Assembly (NCBI GenBank): GCA_016177795.1
Contig: JACOUM010000008.1
Span: 83,582 to 147,581, forward strand
Source: Nitrosomonadales bacterium
GTDB taxonomy: Bacteria > Pseudomonadota > Gammaproteobacteria > Burkholderiales > Gallionellaceae
DNA length: 64,000 bases
Direction of reading: 5' to 3'
Shown here: in pieces, positions 47,327-57,233 of the stretch
How positions within the stretch are numbered: position 1 is the first letter of the stretch
How the letters are laid out: each line of letters starts with the position of its first letter
The notes under the pieces: generated by a model
The model's database searches: none
The model's input: the letters and a program-made list of their open reading frames with translations, nothing else
What the model was told of the DNA's origin: nothing
Program-made: the position numbers and the translations under genes

Positions 47327-48148
47327 TCACCAATGTTTCGCCACCGGGTTGTTGCAGGCCGCCTGGAACAGTTGGCGGTCATCCAGACGGATCGCGCTCA
47401 TCGGGCCGCCCCACAGGCAGCCGGTGTCGAGCGCAATGGCGTCTTTCCTGTGCAGCAGGCCGAGCGCCGACCAGTGGCCGAAGATGACGGTGGCATCGCG
47501 GCTGGCACGCTTGGGCACGTCGAACCACGGCAGGTAGCCGGCCGGGATGTTCTGCACCTCGCCCTTGAACTTGAATTCCATCCTGCCTTCTGGTGTGCAG
47601 ATGCGCATGCGGGTGAAGGCGTTAACGATGACGCGCAGGCGCCTGTAGCCGGTCAGGCCGTCGTTCCAGTCGTGCGGGGAATTGCCGTACATGTGTGCGA
47701 GGAAGGTGGCAAAGTCGTCGCCGCGCAATGCGGTCTCGACTTCGCGCGCCAAGCTCCCGGCCTGCGCCACGCTCCATTGCGGCAGCAGCCCGGCATGGAC
47801 CAGCACGTAGCCGTCCTGCGCATGCAGCAGGCGCTGATTGCGCAGCCAGTGCAGCAGTTCCTCGCGGTCCGGCGCGTTGAGAAGTTTATCCAGCGTGTCG
47901 GTGCGATGCAGCTCCGCCACGCCTTCCGCGACGGCGAGCAGGTGCAGGTCGTGGTTGCCGAGCACGGTGATTGCGCTGTCGCCCAAGGACTTGACCAGCC
48001 GCAGCACCTCCAGCGAGCCCGGCCCGCGGTTCACCAGGTCGCCGACCAGCCACAGCCTGTCCTGCGCCGGGTCGAAGCGCACCTGCTCCAGCAACTGCTG
48101 GAGCTCGGCGTAACACCCCTGTATATCGCCTACCGCATAAATCGCCAT
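47327..48148 (-). CDS. apaH: Symmetrical diadenosine tetraphosphatase
   Basis: 273 residues from MAIYAVGDIQGCYAEL; the track start is five codons upstream. The metallophosphoesterase motifs GDIQGCY, GDLVNRGPGSLEV and GNHDLHLLAVAEG are all intact, as is HAGLLPQWS. Hydrolyses Ap4A to ADP. The stop is directly followed by the edge of the cassette region. Confidence 0.96.
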   Translation of the reverse strand: MAIYAVGDIQGCYAELQQLLEQVRFDPAQDRLWLVGDLVNRGPGSLEVLRLVKSLGDSAITVLGNHDLHLLAVAEGVAELHRTDTLDKLLNAPDREELLHWLRNQRLLHAQDGYVLVHAGLLPQWSVAQAGSLAREVETALRGDDFATFLAHMYGNSPHDWNDGLTGYRRLRVIVNAFTRMRICTPEGRMEFKFKGEVQNIPAGYLPWFDVPKRASRDATVIFGHWSALGLLHRKDAIALDTGCLWGGPMSAIRLDDRQLFQAACNNPVAKHW

Positions 48149-48251
48149 TGCGTTTCCCGGCATGGTTACCTGCGGGATAGGGTAGCAGATTTTTATGGCG
48201 TTTCGATGAAACTCGTCGTTTTCAATTCAGAAATGGCTGGCAGTGCAGCGG

Positions 48252-49643
48252 TTATTGCGCAACCGTGTCGATGCCATACTGTTTCAGTTTTTTCCACAGT
48301 GTCGTGCGCGACATGCCCAGTTTTCTGGCTGCTTCCGCCTTGTTGCCGCCGGTTTCCTGTAGCGCTTGCAGGATCATTTCCTTTTCCTGCTCCTTTTGCC
48401 GTACCGGGGCGCGGTAGTAGCGCTGCATGATTGCCGTGGCCGGAGCAGGAACAGTATCGGTCCGGGCGCTGGCAATCAGACGGCTTGCCTTCTGTATTTC
48501 CGGCGGCAGGTGGTGTGCCAGAATGGTCGTGCCCTCTGCATGCACCGCTGCGTATTCCATAGCGTTCGCCAGTTCACGGACATTACCCGGCCAGCTATAG
48601 GCATTCAGTGCGCCAAGCGCCTCGCTGGAGAGTTGAAGGTCGCGCCCTTGATGGCGTGCAAGCATATTGGTAAGCATGGAGTTGACCAGCAGCGGAATAT
48701 CCTCGCGGCGTTCACGCAGGGCGGGGGCGTGTAGCGGAAGCACGCGCAGCCGGTAATAAAGATCGGCGCGAAATTCGCCACGGCTCACCATCTCCGGCAG
48801 ATCGCGATGGGTCGCCGCGATGATCCGTACATCCACCTTGCGCGTCTTGTTTTCGCCGAGCCGCTCGATTTCATGCTCCTGCAGGACGCGCAACAGTTTC
48901 ACCTGGATATTCAGCGGCACATCGCCGATTTCATCCAGCAGCAGCGTTCCCTCGTGCGCCGCCTCGAAGCGGCCTTCGCGCTGCTCGGTCGCCCCGGTAA
49001 ACGCACCTCGCGCGTGGCCGAACAATTCGTCCTCAAGCATTTGTTCGGGAAAAGCTGCGCAGTGCACGCGTATGTATGGACCCTTGGCGCGGCTCGAGTT
49101 GTCGTGCAGCGCGCGTGCGATCAACTCTTTGCCGACACCGCTCTCGCCGGTGACAAGAATGCTGGCTTCGCTGGCCGCCGCCCGCATGATCTGGCGAAAC
49201 AGTTCCTGCATCACCGCGCTGTTGCCCACCAGGCCGCCCATATGCATTCTGTTGCTAGCCTCTTCCTCCAGCTGTACCTCCTGAGTGCGGTCGCGCAACA
49301 CCACTGCGCAATATGCCAGCGGCTCATCGGAGGGTAGCACCATGGCCCACATGCGCAGTGGAGTCAGAACGCCATCCGGCCGCTGCACGACAAGGTCTTG
49401 AATCTTTTTCCCCTGTTTTGCATTGTCCATGAGCGTGCAATATCCCCTTTTCTCGCAGCTTCGCGCGCACGCCGTTCCCTGAAAAAGGCTGGGGCAGAGT
49501 TTGTTGAGGGTGGTCTCGTGATTTTGCCCCAGCATACGGCTGGCCGCCTCATTGATCGCCACGACGCGGCGCTTCTGGTCGAGGAAAAGAATTCCCTCTT
49601 CGAGGTTGTCGAGGAACTGCCTAAGACCGGGCAAGGTAATCAT
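48252..49643 (-). CDS. Sigma-54-dependent regulator with Cys-rich PAS domain
   Basis: 463 residues. N-terminal PAS domain (about 8-115) containing five cysteines in a short stretch (CPSLFQGTACARSCEKRGYC), suggestive of metal or redox sensing. The AAA+ domain (about 137-365) has Walker A GESGVGKE, the sigma-54 contact loop GAFTGA, Walker B LLLDEIGD and the arginine-finger region RADLYYRL. A Fis-type HTH closes it (NKAEAARKLGMSRTTLWKKLKQYGI). It faces a gene with a -24/-12 promoter and repeated upstream sites, so local control of that gene is likely. Confidence 0.93.
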   Translation of the reverse strand: MITLPGLRQFLDNLEEGILFLDQKRRVVAINEAASRMLGQNHETTLNKLCPSLFQGTACARSCEKRGYCTLMDNAKQGKKIQDLVVQRPDGVLTPLRMWAMVLPSDEPLAYCAVVLRDRTQEVQLEEEASNRMHMGGLVGNSAVMQELFRQIMRAAASEASILVTGESGVGKELIARALHDNSSRAKGPYIRVHCAAFPEQMLEDELFGHARGAFTGATEQREGRFEAAHEGTLLLDEIGDVPLNIQVKLLRVLQEHEIERLGENKTRKVDVRIIAATHRDLPEMVSRGEFRADLYYRLRVLPLHAPALRERREDIPLLVNSMLTNMLARHQGRDLQLSSEALGALNAYSWPGNVRELANAMEYAAVHAEGTTILAHHLPPEIQKASRLIASARTDTVPAPATAIMQRYYRAPVRQKEQEKEMILQALQETGGNKAEAARKLGMSRTTLWKKLKQYGIDTVAQ

Positions 49644-49665
49644 AAACGTTCATTCTCCCGCAAAA

Positions 49666-49715
49666 GCGTTAACTGTGAACGCAATGTTAACGTTTAGTGT
49701 TTGCACTGTCAACGC
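49666..49715. promoter_or_regulatory. Putative enhancer sites: four TGTNAACGC copies
   Basis: GCGTTAACT (49666-49674, inverted), TGTGAACGC (49674-49682), TGTTAACGT (49685-49693) and TGTCAACGC (49707-49715). The three direct copies start 11 and 22 bases apart, so they lie on one face of the helix. They lie about 55-105 bases upstream of the -24 element and 23-72 bases before the regulator's own start, suiting an activator that also controls itself. Confidence 0.6.
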
Positions 49716-49769
49716 TGAGGCAAATCAAGGTTAATAATAATATGTTGATTATTTAATGAATTAAATTTG

Positions 49770-49785
49770 TGGCACGGTTACTGCT
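49770..49785 (+). promoter_or_regulatory. Sigma-54 (-24/-12) promoter
   Basis: TGGCACGGTTACTGCT differs from the consensus TGGCACGN4TTGCW at one position. The GG (49771-49772) and GC (49783-49784) are separated by the required spacing. The start codon of the downstream gene is about 65 bases away. Confidence 0.8.
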
Positions 49786-49848
49786 TATAGTTTGGGCGCA
49801 GGTGATCATTCTGTATTGTCCTGCAACTTAACAAAAGGAGTAACGATC

Positions 49849-50340
49849 ATGAAACTGAACAAATTTGCTTTGACATTGACTGCCGCAGCCTTGTTGCCAA
49901 CTTTTGCCCACGCCGGCACTGACGAGGTTGTTGCCAGCTTCGAGCGTGACCTGCATCGTGGCGCCAGCATCGAATCGCCGATGGTTGCCCAGGCCGAGGC
50001 CGATCCGCTGGACATCATCAATAGCATACTGAACAGGGAGCCGGATGCTGTCGTGGCCAGCTTCGATCGTGATCTATACCGCGAACCAACCGTTGTTGCG
50101 ACAGTGGCTGCCGCTGAGGCCGATCCGCTGGATGTGATCAATGTTGCCTTCCGCAGCGAACCGGATGCCATTCTGGCGAGCTTCCATCGGGACCTGTACC
50201 GTGTGCCGACCACCGCTCCGTTGGTCGCTTCCAATGAAACCGACCCATTGACGATTGCGATCAACTCAGTACTGTGGAGCGAGATGGTAAAGCCGACGAT
50301 ACATGTCGCGCTTGTAAATGGCTACGGCCACACCAAGTAA
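49849..50340 (+). CDS. Secreted protein with three internal repeats
   Basis: 163 residues from MKLNKFALTLTAAALLPTFAHA, a clear signal peptide, with AAAAGGAG upstream; the track start is 19 codons earlier. The mature part has three repeats of about 40 residues: VVASFERDLHRGA, VVASFDRDLYREP, ILASFHRDLYRVP, each followed by a Val/Ala stretch and AEADPLDIIN, AEADPLDVIN or NETDPLTIAI. No known family recognised. It is transcribed from a sigma-54 promoter and ends before a strong hairpin. Likely periplasmic or surface-associated. Confidence 0.85.
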   Translation: MKLNKFALTLTAAALLPTFAHAGTDEVVASFERDLHRGASIESPMVAQAEADPLDIINSILNREPDAVVASFDRDLYREPTVVATVAAAEADPLDVINVAFRSEPDAILASFHRDLYRVPTTAPLVASNETDPLTIAINSVLWSEMVKPTIHVALVNGYGHTK

Positions 50341-50356
50341 ATCTTTCGGCCAATAA

Positions 50357-50383
50357 ATAACCGGGGCGCAGTGCCCCGGTTAT
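50357..50383. terminator. Strong hairpin after the repeat protein
   Basis: ATAACCGGGGC and GCCCCGGTTAT form a perfect 11-bp stem with a GCAGT loop. No T-run follows on plus; the minus side is followed by TTATTTATT. It starts 17 bases after the stop and probably ends or stabilises the transcript. The remaining roughly 260 bases to the next gene hold no gene that I can support. Confidence 0.65.
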
Positions 50384-50645
50384 CGCAGGCGAGACCCTGT
50401 TTTGCTTCCTGGTGTTTGAGTGGCGCACGTCGTATCCAGCCACCGAACAGCAATAGTTCCTCCCACCGAACCATGCGGCTGGCCGTTGTTTGATAGCGGT
50501 GCGGCTAGCCGCAAAGGCGGTTTTCACGCGTTAATACCAGAGTCATTCTGTCAAGCATAGGCAAGGCACATAAAACTGAATCAGCAGCCCATCCGGAACT
50601 TATTGGCTGGGCCAGCAACGAACAGGATTTTTTTGAGGAGGAAGT

Positions 50646-51146
50646 ATGTTGGCCCAATGGAAAATAATAGCTGCAACCCTGTCTGCTGCCGTACTGTTCG
50701 GCCTGAGCGCGGGAGTAGTGTCGGCTCAGGATCACGGTCATTCGCATGGCGGGCATGCGCATGGTGAGGGAACTTCGGCGCAGCTCACGCTCGATCATGG
50801 CAAGAAATGGGCTACTGACGACAGCCTGCGGCAAGGCATGAGCCGCATCCGCGACGCGCTGAACGCGGAGCTGCCTGCCGTTCATCCCGGCAAGGCCACA
50901 GCGGAACAGTATCAGGCGCTGGCGCAGAAGGTGAATGATCAACTTGCCTTCATGGTAAAAAACTGCAAGCTGGAGCCGCAAGCGGATACCGTGCTGCATC
51001 TCATCCTAGCTGACATTATTGCCGGTGCGGATATTCTGCAGGTGCAGCAGGGCGGTGAGGCACATCAGGGTGCGGTGAAAATCGTTCATGCGCTGGAAAA
51101 TTATGCCAGCTACTTCGATCACCCCGGCTGGCAAGGCCTGAAGTAG
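50646..51146 (+). CDS. Exported His-rich helical protein
   Basis: 166 residues with a signal peptide ending near VVSAQ and the ribosome site GAGGAGGAAG. The mature N-terminus is a metal-binding-like stretch DHGHSHGGHAHGEG, then a helical domain (TLDHGKKWATDDSLRQGMSRIRDALN, NDQLAFMVKNCKLEPQADTVLHLILADIIAGADIL). This resembles DnrO-like or other small periplasmic four-helix proteins, but I do not recognise the family with confidence. A metal-handling role is an inference from the histidines. Confidence 0.75.
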   Translation: MLAQWKIIAATLSAAVLFGLSAGVVSAQDHGHSHGGHAHGEGTSAQLTLDHGKKWATDDSLRQGMSRIRDALNAELPAVHPGKATAEQYQALAQKVNDQLAFMVKNCKLEPQADTVLHLILADIIAGADILQVQQGGEAHQGAVKIVHALENYASYFDHPGWQGLK

Positions 51147-51178
51147 GCCATAACTCTCTTCATGGAGCGGGCAACAAC

Positions 51179-51907
51179 ATGAAGCTGAAGCGCTTCCTGA
51201 GTTACGAATGGGATGCCATCGCCGGCATACTGGCTGCCGCGCTGGCCATCATCCTGCACCTGCTGCATATCGTCGACGAGCACATCGTCATGCCCATCGT
51301 GCTTGCCCTGATGGCGCTTCTGTTTCTCAATTTCATGCGCCATGAGCGGCACAATGAGCAAACGGCAGAACAGGTGGAGCAGACGCAGGAAATGGTGTCG
51401 AGGATCAAGGCATCACTGGCGGCGCCTGACGTGGTGCTGGTCGGCCCGCGCCAGCTGCGCGCGGCGAACGAACAGTTTGCCCGCAACATGCGCGGGGAGG
51501 CGATCCTGTTCAATGTCTGCCTGTCGATGTACCGGACGCAGCCGCTTTTCGACGCGCTGCTGCACCCGGCCATCGGAAACCCTCAGGTAGCTTCCATCCA
51601 GTTCGTTCTCGATGAGAGCCAGCGAGGCTTGTGGCAAGCCGAAATCATGCCGAAAATTGCCACCTGTGATGGCAGGCACAAGGTGCGGGAGCCGCACTGG
51701 TGCGCTCTCAGCAAGAATATTTCCTTCATCCTCGCGGATACGCCGTCGGAAGGCGCGGCGGAGGCGCTGCTGAGTTTCTGGGGTGAGCCGTTCATGGCGC
51801 AGTCCACCGAGCGCAACGTGCCGCGCTATATTTTCCACGTACAGGCGCATTCCGAGCTGCTGCCGCATCTGGTCGAAATGGAACGGAAGTGCCGCATGCA
51901 TAGCTGA
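51179..51907 (+). CDS. Uncharacterised membrane protein
   Basis: 242 residues, not recognised. Two adjacent transmembrane helices near the N-terminus (IAGILAAALAIILHLLHIV and IVMPIVLALMALLFLNFM), then a coiled-coil-like segment (NEQTAEQVEQTQEMVSRIKASL) and a soluble domain of about 150 residues with no catalytic motif I can name. It lies 32 bases downstream of the His-rich protein and may be co-transcribed. Confidence 0.75.
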   Translation: MKLKRFLSYEWDAIAGILAAALAIILHLLHIVDEHIVMPIVLALMALLFLNFMRHERHNEQTAEQVEQTQEMVSRIKASLAAPDVVLVGPRQLRAANEQFARNMRGEAILFNVCLSMYRTQPLFDALLHPAIGNPQVASIQFVLDESQRGLWQAEIMPKIATCDGRHKVREPHWCALSKNISFILADTPSEGAAEALLSFWGEPFMAQSTERNVPRYIFHVQAHSELLPHLVEMERKCRMHS

Positions 51908-51956
51908 TATGCTGGTGCGCCCGTGCTGCAAATTCTCCCGGCAGGGTGTCAAGCCG

Positions 51957-54098
51957 TTACGAGGATTGTTCGTCACGCCGGCGCAAAGCGCGCCACACGA
52001 AAACGCCGAGCAGTAACAACATGGCAACAACCGATCCTAGCGGCCAGCGTGCCGGTTGATTCCATGCGCGGCGCAACCGGTCGCGTTGCCCGGCATCCAC
52101 GCGCCAGTATTTGAGTCTGTTATTCGCCATCACGTTGGGTTTCACATTGTGCAGCCAGCTGTGCTGCAACACGTAATCCTTCGGATGAAAGCCCCACAGC
52201 CACGGCGCATCGTGGCGCAGAATTTCCAGCATCTGATCGATGATGACCTGCCGTTGCACGCTGTTTTCCATGTTTTTCATCTGCTCGAATAACTTGTCAT
52301 ATTCGGGGTTGTCGTAATTCGCGGCGTTCTCACCGCCCTTGGTTACCTTGGCCTGCGCGCCGTGCAGCAGGAACAGGAAGTTTTCCGGATCGGGATAATC
52401 GGCATTCCAGCCGAAGTAGAACATTTGCGTGTCGCCCTTGCGGACCTTGTCTTGGAAGCGGTTGTAGTCGGTGCTGCGCACCACCAGTTGCACGTTGAGC
52501 TTGTCGAACTGCTTGCGCAGCCAGTCGAGGCGCGCCTTGCTGCCCACGCCGCTGGCGGTGGTGTCCAGATTGACGACCAGCGGCTGATTGGTTTGCGCAT
52601 CCACGCCATCGGGATAGCCCGCCTCGGCGAGCAGGCGCTTGGCTTCCTCGATGGGTTTGCGCCTCGGCGCGCCGTCCACCCAGTCATACACAGTGCGATT
52701 GATGCCGGCTTCGCCATCGCGATAGCCGAAAATGCCGGGCGGCAGCGGCGACTGCGCGGCAATGCCGCGCCCGTTGGCGAAAATGGAAATGTATTCCTCG
52801 AAATCGACGGCAATGGCAATGGCCTGGCGCAGTTTGCGCGCTCGCTCCGAGTTTCCGCCCACAACCGGATCCAGCCAGTTGAAGCCGGTGTACATGGTGG
52901 AAGTCGATACCGCAGTTGACAGGCTGATGCCCTGATCCTTCATTTCATTGGTCACGGTGGCCTCGCCGCCGACGGCTACCTGCACCGCTTGGTCGAAGCT
53001 GTCCGAGCTGATGCCGGAAGCGTCGTAATAACCCTGCAAAAACTTGTTCCAGTACGGGATGGTTTCCTTTTCCAGGCTGAACACCACCTTGTCAATCAAC
53101 GGCAACGGCTTGCCCGCATCCGCCAGCAGCCCGGATTCCTCATCGCCGGCCCCGCCTTCCGACGGATAGGTTTCGCTGTCGTAATACGGGTTGCGCGTGA
53201 GCACCATGCGCTGGTTGGGGTTGTTTTCCGACAGGTAGTAGGGCCCGCTGCCCACCGGCCACCAGTCCAGCACCAGGTTGCGTTCGCGCATCCCGTTCTG
53301 CGCATAAAAGCGTTCGGCTTCGTGCGGCAGCGGCGCGAAGAACGGCATCGCCAGCCAGTAGGCAAATTGCGGGTATTTGCCGTGTATCTCGATGCGGTAG
53401 GTATGCTCGTCCACCACCTGCACGCCCGGTAATGGATATGCATTCAGGTCCAGGAAAGCACCGGGATTTTCTTGCGCCGCCTGCTGCAGCGTCGCGGCGT
53501 AGTCTTTCAGGCCGACGATGTATTCGCTCATCACGCCGAAGATCGGCAAGTGCAGATGCGGATGCGCGAGGCGCTTGATCTGGTAGGCATAGTCCGCAGC
53601 CGTGACGGTGCGCGAGCCGCTGTGCGGAAAATCATTCAGCGCATGAATGCCGCGCAAGTCGTGCAGTGTCAGGCGGTCATATTCCGGGTTGCCCTGCGCG
53701 TCGCGCGCGAATGCCGGATGCGGCTGATAGCGCATATCCGGTTTGATGCGGATTTCATACACGCTGAAGGCGATTCTTTCCGCAGGTGTGCCGTCAGGCA
53801 ACGGCTGGCGACGCTCGTCCAGGTAACGCACCGTCGGCATTTGCGCTGCCGCCAGCGGCACCAGGTGATAGGGGCGTTTCAGGTAATGGTATTGCAGCGG
53901 CGGCGCGTAAATCTGCGCGAGGAATGCATATTCGTTCTCACTGTAAGCCTGTGCCGGGTCGAGATGCTTGGGGCGCTCGGTAAAGGCGCTATAAAGAATC
54001 GATTTGCCTTCGTCCGCAACCGGGTAGGGATTGTTCCATAAACCGCCGGTACAGGCGGAAAGCAGCGCGGCCAGCAGGGAAATGAATACAACTTTCAT
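51957..54098 (-). CDS. Peptide-type ABC substrate-binding lipoprotein with C-terminal anchor
   Basis: 713 residues from [18 protein letters not shown], with the lipobox LLSAC; the track start is 51 codons upstream in shadow sequence. SBP_bac_5 family (DppA/OppA-like): [83 protein letters not shown]. Unusually, it ends with a hydrophobic helix ([21 protein letters not shown]) and basic residues, so it is anchored at both ends. No permease or ATPase genes are adjacent. It is larger than the usual 530-600 residues. Confidence 0.87.
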   Translation of the reverse strand: MKVVFISLLAALLSACTGGLWNNPYPVADEGKSILYSAFTERPKHLDPAQAYSENEYAFLAQIYAPPLQYHYLKRPYHLVPLAAAQMPTVRYLDERRQPLPDGTPAERIAFSVYEIRIKPDMRYQPHPAFARDAQGNPEYDRLTLHDLRGIHALNDFPHSGSRTVTAADYAYQIKRLAHPHLHLPIFGVMSEYIVGLKDYAATLQQAAQENPGAFLDLNAYPLPGVQVVDEHTYRIEIHGKYPQFAYWLAMPFFAPLPHEAERFYAQNGMRERNLVLDWWPVGSGPYYLSENNPNQRMVLTRNPYYDSETYPSEGGAGDEESGLLADAGKPLPLIDKVVFSLEKETIPYWNKFLQGYYDASGISSDSFDQAVQVAVGGEATVTNEMKDQGISLSTAVSTSTMYTGFNWLDPVVGGNSERARKLRQAIAIAVDFEEYISIFANGRGIAAQSPLPPGIFGYRDGEAGINRTVYDWVDGAPRRKPIEEAKRLLAEAGYPDGVDAQTNQPLVVNLDTTASGVGSKARLDWLRKQFDKLNVQLVVRSTDYNRFQDKVRKGDTQMFYFGWNADYPDPENFLFLLHGAQAKVTKGGENAANYDNPEYDKLFEQMKNMENSVQRQVIIDQMLEILRHDAPWLWGFHPKDYVLQHSWLHNVKPNVMANNRLKYWRVDAGQRDRLRRAWNQPARWPLGSVVAMLLLLGVFVWRALRRRDEQSS

Positions 54099-54263
54099 GG
54101 CGCGGAGTGTAGCGGAATCGAGCCGGCGCGTCATGGCAAAGGAGTGCGGAAACCCCGCCCAATCTGTGGTGCTATACTTGCGCCCGTTTTCTTTTGCCCG
54201 CACCCTTGCGGAGGATGGCGCGTTGTGTGGCGTTGCCGCTGTCGGTCGCATGGGATCAATGAC

Positions 54264-55781
54264 ATGTTGCGTTTATTGCGTTTGCTGAAAATCATTTTCG
54301 TGGTGCTGCGTTTCGGGCTGGACGAATTTCTGCTCGCGCACGAGCGGGTGCGCTGGCTGCGCGTGCCGCTGAACATCCTGCTGTTTCTGCGCAATACTTC
54401 AAAGCCGCGCGCCGTGCGGTTGCGCCTGGCACTGGAAAGTCTCGGTCCGATATTCGTCAAGTTTGGCCAGATGTTGTCCACACGGCGCGACCTGATGCCG
54501 ACTGACATCGCCGATGAACTTGCCCGGCTGCAGGACCGGGTGCCGTCTTTTCCTTCCGCGCAAGCCATTGCCATGCTGGAAGCGACTTACGGCAAGCCGT
54601 TGCATGAAGTATTCAGAAGCTTTGATGAAGTGCCGATAGCCAGCGCATCGGTGGCGCAAGTGCATTTTGCCGTGCTGCCGGACGGGCGCGATGTGGCGGT
54701 AAAAATTCTGCGGCCGGGCATCACCGGAATCATCAGGCACGACGTCGCGCTGCTGAAGGTGGGCGCCGATCTGATGGAGTGGCTATGGGCCGAGGGCCAT
54801 CGCCTCAAGCCGCGCCAGGTGATCGAGGAATTCGAAAAGCATCTGGCCGACGAACTCGATCTGATGCGCGAGGCCGCCAACGCCAGCCAGCTCAAGCGTA
54901 ATTTTGCCGACTCGTCCCTGCTGCTGGTGCCCGAGATGTACTGGGATTATTGCCGACCAGAAGTGATGGTGATGCAGCGCATGTATGGCATCACCATCAG
55001 CCAGGTGGGCGCGTTGCGCGAGGCCGGAATAGATATTCCCAGGCTGGCCGCCAATGGCGTGGAAATTTTCTATATGCAGGTGTTCCGCGACGGTTTTTTC
55101 CATGCCGACATGCATCCGGGCAACGTGCAAGTGGCGGCTGACGGCCGCTATATCGCGCTGGATTTTGGCATCATGGGCACACTCACCGACAGCGACAAGC
55201 ATTATCTCGCGCAGAATTTTATCGCGTTCTTCCAGCGCGATTACCGGCGCGTCGCCCAAGTGCATATCGAATCGGGCTGGGCGCCCGCCGATACCCGCGT
55301 GGATGAGCTGGAAGCGGCTGTGCGCGCGGTATGCGAACCGATTTTCGACAGGCCGCTGCGTGAAGTTTCATTCGGGCGCGTGCTGTTGCGCCTGTTTCAG
55401 ACCTCGCGCCGCTTCGGCATTGAGGTTCAGCCGCAACTGGTGTTGCTGCAAAAAACGTTGCTCAACATCGAGGGGCTGGGTTTGCAACTCGATCCAGAGC
55501 TGGATTTATGGAAAACCGCCAAGCCCTGGCTGGAACACTGGATGAGCGAGCAAGTCGGCTGGCGCGGCCTGCTCAAAACATTGCGCGAGGAAGCGCCTTA
55601 CTACGCGACTCTGCTGCCGCAATTGCCGCGCCTGCTGCATCGTCATCTGGCGAACGAGGCAGCCAACCGCGGCGATGACACGCTGCACAAGTTGCTCGCC
55701 CAGCAAAAACGTTACAATGCACTGCTGGTGCTGATCAGCCTGGCGCTTCTGGGCATTCTTGCATGGCAGCTGCACCTGTGA
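54264..55781 (+). CDS. ubiB: Ubiquinone biosynthesis regulatory kinase-like UbiB
   Basis: 505 residues from [22 protein letters not shown]; the track start is 40 codons earlier. The atypical-kinase motifs are intact: the KxGQ-type [16 protein letters not shown], the Ala-rich loop [52 protein letters not shown] and IALDFGIMG. Two C-terminal hydrophobic segments anchor it (the last [20 protein letters not shown]). Other ubi genes are not nearby. Confidence 0.96.
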   Translation: MLRLLRLLKIIFVVLRFGLDEFLLAHERVRWLRVPLNILLFLRNTSKPRAVRLRLALESLGPIFVKFGQMLSTRRDLMPTDIADELARLQDRVPSFPSAQAIAMLEATYGKPLHEVFRSFDEVPIASASVAQVHFAVLPDGRDVAVKILRPGITGIIRHDVALLKVGADLMEWLWAEGHRLKPRQVIEEFEKHLADELDLMREAANASQLKRNFADSSLLLVPEMYWDYCRPEVMVMQRMYGITISQVGALREAGIDIPRLAANGVEIFYMQVFRDGFFHADMHPGNVQVAADGRYIALDFGIMGTLTDSDKHYLAQNFIAFFQRDYRRVAQVHIESGWAPADTRVDELEAAVRAVCEPIFDRPLREVSFGRVLLRLFQTSRRFGIEVQPQLVLLQKTLLNIEGLGLQLDPELDLWKTAKPWLEHWMSEQVGWRGLLKTLREEAPYYATLLPQLPRLLHRHLANEAANRGDDTLHKLLAQQKRYNALLVLISLALLGILAWQLHL

Positions 55782-55925
55782 TGGCCGGTGATTTGATGGG
55801 CGTTTGCTGCGTGTCTGGCCGGACGGCCGGCAGTTCTGTCAATTGCGCTCGTGTCATTTTCCTTGGCTCCCGGCCGCCCTGTTAGTATAGAATTCACGTT
55901 GACTCGTCCGCGAAGGAAAATGGAA

Positions 55926-57233
55926 ATGAAAAAACTCGCAATGCTCCCCGTACTGGCCTGCAGCCTGCTCCTGTTTTTTGCACATTCCGCCGTTGCGCAA
56001 ACCGGCAGTCCGGATTCACCTCCCCTGAATGAATTGTTGAAGCAGGAGGAGGATGTGCGTCTGGCGCGCCAATCCCTCGTTGAGGCGGAGCGTACTTACG
56101 GGGTCAATCACGTCAAGGTGGCCGAGGAGCTCGAAAAAATAGCAACGGTCTATGAAAAGCAGCGCAAATATGCCGCCGCAGAGCATTTTCTCAGGCGCGC
56201 CTTGAAAATCCGCGAAGCGGAGCTGGGAGAAAACCACATCGAAGTGGCCGCTGCGCTCAGGAACTTCGGCGAACTGTATCTCGAGCAGGGCAAGTACGCC
56301 GCTGCCGAACCGCTGTTCAAGCGCGCGCTGGTCATCGAAGCCAACACGCACGGTCCGGACAGCCTCAAACTGGTTGCGCCGCTGATCCGGCTTGCCGAGT
56401 TGCAGGAATCACAACGCCAGTTTGTCGTTGCCATCCAGTTGCATGAGCGCGCATTGGCTATCCGTGAAAAAACCCTGGGGCCAGATCATCGTGATCTGGA
56501 TGGCTCTCTGATGCAGCTGGCGCACCTTCACCAGGTCATCGGGCAATATGATGAGGCCGAGGCGTTGCTCAAGCGCGCACTGGCACTTCGCGAAAAAACC
56601 TTTGGTGCAGAAAGCAGCGCGGTAAAGGTTGCCCTGTTCAATCTGGCGCTGGTTTATCAGGTGCAGGGATTCAACGCCGAGGCCGAGGCATTGCTCAAAC
56701 GCGCGCTGATCATCGATGAAAAGGGCGGCAGTGACCAGCCTGGCGCGCTGACGCCGATTTTTTACCTGGCGAAGTTATACGAATCGCAGCATCGCTATCC
56801 CGCTGCCGAGGATATGCACAAGCGCGCGTTGGCTATCGCCGAAAAAGCTTACGGGGCGGATCATGCGGAAGTCGCCAAGGTGCTGGAGAACCTGACCGAT
56901 CTTTACAGGGGGCAGGGCAAATTCGCCGAGGCACTGCCAGTGGCAAAACGCTCTCTTGGCATCAAGGAAAAGGTTTATGGCCCGAACCAGGCTGAAGTAG
57001 CCAGATGCCTCAACAACCTGGCTTTGATACAAATCGGACTGGCGCAATATGCTGATGCGGAGCAGTCGCTGAATCGTGCTTTAAAGATTGAAGAAACCAA
57101 CTACGGCAGTGACCATCCCAATGTGGCAAAGGTGCTGGATACCTTGTCAGACCTGTATAAAAAACAGGGCAAAGCCGAGTTGTCGGTCTGGGCCGACACG
57201 CGTGCCAAACAGATCCGCCGCAATTGGCGCTAG
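55926..57233 (+). CDS. Exported TPR-repeat protein
   Basis: 435 residues with a signal peptide (MKKLAMLPVLACSLLLFFAHSAVA); a second ATG lies two codons upstream. About eight 42-residue tetratricopeptide repeats of the kinesin-light-chain kind: VATVYEKQRKYAAAEHFLRRALKIREAELG style units repeated with ALAIREKTLGPDH, ALALREKTFGAES and others. Likely a periplasmic protein-protein scaffold. Nothing else is encoded downstream before the mobile island. Confidence 0.88.
   Translation: MKKLAMLPVLACSLLLFFAHSAVAQTGSPDSPPLNELLKQEEDVRLARQSLVEAERTYGVNHVKVAEELEKIATVYEKQRKYAAAEHFLRRALKIREAELGENHIEVAAALRNFGELYLEQGKYAAAEPLFKRALVIEANTHGPDSLKLVAPLIRLAELQESQRQFVVAIQLHERALAIREKTLGPDHRDLDGSLMQLAHLHQVIGQYDEAEALLKRALALREKTFGAESSAVKVALFNLALVYQVQGFNAEAEALLKRALIIDEKGGSDQPGALTPIFYLAKLYESQHRYPAAEDMHKRALAIAEKAYGADHAEVAKVLENLTDLYRGQGKFAEALPVAKRSLGIKEKVYGPNQAEVARCLNNLALIQIGLAQYADAEQSLNRALKIEETNYGSDHPNVAKVLDTLSDLYKKQGKAELSVWADTRAKQIRRNWR

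Noticed and set aside
49849-50340. Repeat DNA as a mobile or CRISPR feature
   Set aside because: The repeats are at protein level with diverged codons inside one signal-peptide ORF.
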